Both the position numbers and the translations under genes were made by a program. This document shows, piece after piece, positions 61,901-64,000 of a stretch of 64,000 nt of DNA. Position 1 is the stretch's first letter. Every line of letters starts with the position of its first letter. Below the pieces are notes generated by a model. It had not been told where the DNA came from. It saw only the letters and a list, made by a program, of their open reading frames with translations, and searched no databases. Source of the stretch: Erpobdella octoculata (taxonomy: Eukaryota; Annelida; Clitellata; Hirudinida; Erpobdellidae); contig OZ022246.1 of NCBI GenBank assembly GCA_963978895.1, forward strand, positions 20,133,785 through 20,197,784, read 5' to 3'.

Positions 61901-63433
61901 CAACTTACAACTTCATCGTGTGTCAACAACAAGAGCAGAGAATCGTCTGCGATTCTTTCGCTGTTGTCTTGCCCCGAAGAATCGGACGGATTCTTGTCTT
62001 CTTCTCCGATGTACGAACACCAAACCAGCCTATGGAAATCGCTCGTCTGACTGGAGGCGGGTCTGGTACAGCTGAGAATCAACTTCTCGCTGACAATTTA
62101 AAAATTTGTTTTGCAATTTTATAAAAGCTAAAATATCGCTAATTTGATGCAAACGAGACCTGCTACGTGAATTGACAAGCTTGAAAGATAAAAATAATCC
62201 AGCAAATCATATTCATATTAAAAGTTACAATTATTATTTTATATTTGCTTTTACAAACATTTAAAATTTAAAAAACACAATTTTTTTAATAATAATAAGA
62301 CAATAATATAAATAATAATAATAATCCACCTAAATTTGCCTTCCTTGTCCTCAAAAAACTCGAACACCGAAAGACTTCCGACAGCATCCACGACTCCCAG
62401 CACGATCCTCTCGGAATCGGCAAAAGCGATGTCGACCACCTTTCCTACGAAACTCTTAAGAAGCGTACTTTGCGCTGTTTTCCTGTTCGTTACTCTCACT
62501 ATTCCTCCTGTTTTGCCTTGAAATTAATTAATTAGATGATAATAGTAATTAGTTACAGAGATGAAAATAACAGGGGAACAAATTATTTTTCAAGTTAAAA
62601 ACTGTTAGACCGGTAGAGATAAAAAGATGATCGAATTAAAATTTTGTAACCGTAAAAAATTTAAATTTACAAGTTTAAATTGAAGAAATTCACAAGCTAA
62701 AAAATATACAATTTTCATGAAAAATCAATAATTTAATTAACTTTTTCAAATTTAATGAAAAAACATAAAAACCTTGAACACAGTTTTTCAAAATATAAGC
62801 AAAGTAGAGCTGGTTCACATGAGACACCACAAGATTTCCATAATAATATCTCTGCTCCCAATCGTAATTTACTATCGGCTTGAATTTCACCTGAAAGAAT
62901 ACGTTACAGCATTACAACCACAAATAAGGATAAGATTTTGAAAAGACATTATATCATTCAGTGAGTTTCTTGACCCAAAGCACAATAAGGATACAAACTT
63001 CAAAAAACATTTATCATTCCGTGCATTTATTAACCCAAAACAAAGAAGACTTATTACAATTACATTAACTCTCAATAAATTTTAATTTCTTTTACTTTTA
63101 ACCACTCACCTTACTACTACCAACACTGTCCTGATTCAGTCCCGATGCTCTGCTTGCAACGACCACAACATCCTGTCCGCGGACGACGTGGCTAAAGTTA
63201 CTCTCATTTCCATCTAGAATACTGCATATAACAAATAATTCTTGTCATAAGCAATGCATCACCTGGAACTATACTGATAACAAAAACTAATTTATTGCAT
63301 TTAAAAATCCTAAAAAAAAACTGTGAATAGAAAAAACTAACATGGTCTGTGTACCCGCTGAGGAGCCGATTGAATTTCGACCGTTCCAGTCATCGCCGTT
63401 TTTTCCTTCGTATGTTTCGTCGTCCATAATCAT
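46931..63433 (-). CDS. EDC4: Enhancer of mRNA-decapping protein 4 (EDC4/Ge-1), complete
   Basis: EDC4 is the cytoplasmic P-body scaffold that bridges DCP1 and DCP2 and promotes decapping before 5'-3' decay. Exons (minus): 63433-63342, 63221-63110, 62890-62773, 62516-62330, 62089-61909, 61567-61463, 61185-61076, 60101-60018, 59023-58756, 58238-58055, 57635-57539, 56166-56069, 55840-55597, 55312-54995, 54468-54288, 52052-51984, 51821-51676, 51445-51365, 51211-51181, 51062-50843, 50566-50411, 49954-49839, 49259-49106, 48960-48729, 48178-47956, 47697-47537, 47129-46931 (with stop). All are GT-AG with matching phase and total 4167 nt, or 1388 residues (human about 1401). Hallmarks are YDWEQRYYYGNL, WKPHDGQP, SDIHRK, LLAPDAFVSP, NEIKKTVVP, SVLLSLIQQLAADL and PVTREHM. 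The start is the first of two close ATGs (63433, 63427). A further 5' exon is possible, since a good donor lies at 63767-63762. Confidence 0.95.
48370..48560. mobile_element. SINE-like remnant in EDC4 intron
   Basis: GAGCTTATATAGCGCCTTTT and the following sequence resemble the 3' body of animal SINEs. No promoter boxes remain. Confidence 0.35.
49500..49802 (-). mobile_element. SINE in EDC4 intron, with (TTA)n tail
   Basis: On the minus strand a B box (GGGTTCAAATCTC, + strand 49770-49782) is followed by a body with CAGCCTTTCATCCTTCACTG and GTCGATAAATGAGTACCAGT. It ends in a (TTA)n tail (+ strand (TAA)n, 49500-49528). The A box is truncated. Confidence 0.75.
49995..50404. repeat. 30-31-bp minisatellite next to the EDC4 exon 21 donor, interrupted by an insertion
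   Basis: Units of AACTTCAACAATTGATGTGT plus AGTTTAAAAAC occur twice at 49995-50072 and about four times at 50303-50404. The block between (50073-50303) is a foreign short repeat. The array abuts the donor of exon 21 (exon base 50411). Confidence 0.8.
50073..50303 (+). mobile_element. Short interspersed repeat, copy B, inserted in the minisatellite
   Basis: About 230 bp, homologous to the reverse complement of 36585-36840. Flanking ACAA on both sides may be a 4-bp target duplication. It is non-coding. Confidence 0.7.
52423..53887 (-). mobile_element. Decayed piggyBac-like element in EDC4 intron 15
   Basis: It is bounded by TTAA at both ends (52419-52422 and 53888-53891), with inverted ends CCCGTTTAGGTCC and CCCGTTTTAGACC (10 of 13 matching). 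Minus-strand remnants of a piggyBac-type transposase include KEAMELILDDDDSIEVDILV followed by PP, then KYGQFNAAATKTPKTIEMHL, and a C-terminal RYKLENCGKTLYMWAKCGKR. They are broken by stops and frame changes. The 1.47-kb length indicates an internally deleted copy. Confidence 0.7.
53975..54225 (-). mobile_element. tRNA-derived SINE in EDC4 intron 15
   Basis: On the minus strand the A box GGTGGCAGAGCGGTAGAGCG and B box GGCAGTTCAAACC (+ strand 54168-54180) form a clear tRNA-like head. A body with CTTAAGCAAGGAGTTCACTC follows. It does not form an intact tRNA and starts only 60 bases from EDC4 exon 15. Confidence 0.75.
56305..56850. repeat. 20-bp minisatellite in EDC4 intron 11
   Basis: About 27 units of GTGTATTTGTACGTGTGCAT. 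The main variable site is TAC versus TAT, and blocks of each variant follow one another. Long frames on both strands (YVCMCI, HTNTHA repeats) are spurious. Confidence 0.95.
58338..58583. repeat. 42-bp minisatellite in EDC4 intron 9
   Basis: Nearly six units made of TTTCAATTGTTATACCTTAA and CTACATATAAAGCATCACTT plus TC, with 0-3 differences each. It is about 100 bases upstream (in transcription) of the exon 10 acceptor. Confidence 0.95.
59395..59943. mobile_element. MITE with perfect 25-bp terminal inverted repeats and 8-bp target duplication
   Basis: The left end starts CATATATATAGAATAAATAT and continues to ATCGG. The right end is its exact reverse complement over 25 bases. CCAATATG flanks both sides (59387-59394 and 59944-59951). 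It is 549 bp long with no credible coding frame and inserted in EDC4 intron 8. The 8-bp duplication fits hAT- or P-type elements. Confidence 0.85.
60088..60954. repeat. 40-bp minisatellite carrying the EDC4 exon 8 acceptor
   Basis: There are 22 units at exact 40-bp spacing (unit starts 60088, 60128 and so on to 60928). On the minus strand each contains TGTACATCTACAGGTGTATT and then CATTACT. The lowest unit is the real intron 7/exon 8 junction, with exon 8 beginning at 60101. One unit (near 60500) has lost the CAG. The units also contain the palindrome TGTACATGTACA. Confidence 0.97.
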
Positions 63434-63760
63434 TGAAACTATGAACACATATTATCAATTATCACACATTTAAACTATTAACAAACATTATCACACATTT
63501 AAACTGTAAACAAATACTATTACACATTTAAACTGTGAACAAATACTATTACACATTTAAACTGTAAACAAATACTATTACACATTTAAACTGTGAACAA
63601 ACATTATCACACATTGAAACTATTAACAAACATTATTACACATTTAAACTGTAAACAAATACTATTACACATTTAAACTGTGAACAAACCTTACTTATCA
63701 CACATTTAAACTATGATCAAATAACATCACATGTTTAAACTTAGAACAAATACTATCACA
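63434..63760. repeat. 29-bp minisatellite just upstream of the EDC4 start codon
   Basis: About 11 units of ACACATTTAAACTGTGAACA plus AATACTATT with length variants. On the minus strand each unit reads TTTGTTCACAGTTTAAATG. This resembles the sequence just before the start codon (TGTTCATAGTTTCAATG), so the last unit merges with the first coding exon. A donor-like GTAAGTGTG lies at 63767-63759, so the array may fill a first intron. Confidence 0.85.
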
Positions 63761-64000
63761 CACTTACTGCAAGCTTAAAAACTAAAGATAATGTTTCAGT
63801 ATCATATCGAGGTTTCACAATTTTCATCCGTAAATTATTTACGTCTCATTTGAACACCTATCTCTAGCTCATTTTTCAAACCAACTAAAACTATACATAT
63901 TGTATACATTGTTGAAATTATAAGGTATCCATAAATTATTTATGTCTCATTTGAAGTTATTGGGTATCCATAAATTATTTATGTCTCATTTGAAGTTATA

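Larger units (their letters stand above)
58055..63433 (-). other. EDC4: EDC4 exons 1-10: WD40 beta-propeller region
   Basis: Residues 1 to about 480. Exon 3 carries the conserved YDWEQRYYYGNL. Exons 4-9 give propeller blades with recognisable ends such as LVWCSYIGEED, AELWHVDLIN, ATASMDGDVKFFQV, VVTGCNENQELKIWD and FLVLSDIHRK. In known family members this part binds DCP1. A short acidic/polar insert (GGNGERGEYDDDGG) in exon 9 lengthens one loop relative to human. Confidence 0.9.

Overview
This is a window of an AT-rich, repeat-laden animal genome. It has GT-AG introns, two multi-exon protein genes with clear metazoan orthologues, tRNA-derived SINEs, Helitron, hAT and piggyBac remnants, and a very dense load of micro- and minisatellites. 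There is one 200-base assembly gap (29693-29892). Nothing bacterial or viral was recognised. The species cannot be named from the sequence. The SINE and Helitron types and the compact introns suggest a non-vertebrate animal, and a marine invertebrate is a guess.

Left part (about 1-13431), minus strand: the 5' half of a plexin gene, the receptor of semaphorins. Six exons could be joined by hand with matching intron phases, at 13431-12742, 12081-11923, 10493-10309, 9499-9279, 8812-8082 and 3012-2827. They encode a signal peptide and most of the sema domain, and the gene runs off the left edge. Three trinucleotide (ATC/GAT) tracts lie in or against its coding exons, giving poly-Ser and poly-Asp segments. 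Its introns hold large tandem arrays.

Middle part (about 13.4-45.3 kb): intergenic and rich in mobile elements. It contains two related Helitron-like copies with variable internal modules, nested Helitron ends, hAT fragments and MITEs, tRNA-derived SINEs, and long AT, TTA, GAT and GTAT microsatellites. No convincing cellular gene was found here.

Right part (about 45.3-63.4 kb): an intronless plus-strand ORF of 277 codons (45303-46136, unrecognised) converges on a complete 27-exon minus-strand EDC4/Ge-1 gene (63433-46931), the mRNA-decapping scaffold. The reconstructed protein is 1388 residues, close to the human length of 1401, and every exon joins in phase. EDC4 introns carry five minisatellite arrays, a piggyBac remnant, SINEs and a MITE with perfect terminal repeats.

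The most striking observation is the 40-bp minisatellite at 60088-60954. Each of its 22 units repeats the EDC4 exon 8 3' splice junction, including the first coding bases of that exon, so the true acceptor is the last of a ladder of near-identical acceptors. A second array (29-bp units) just upstream of the EDC4 start codon repeats another acceptor-like sequence.
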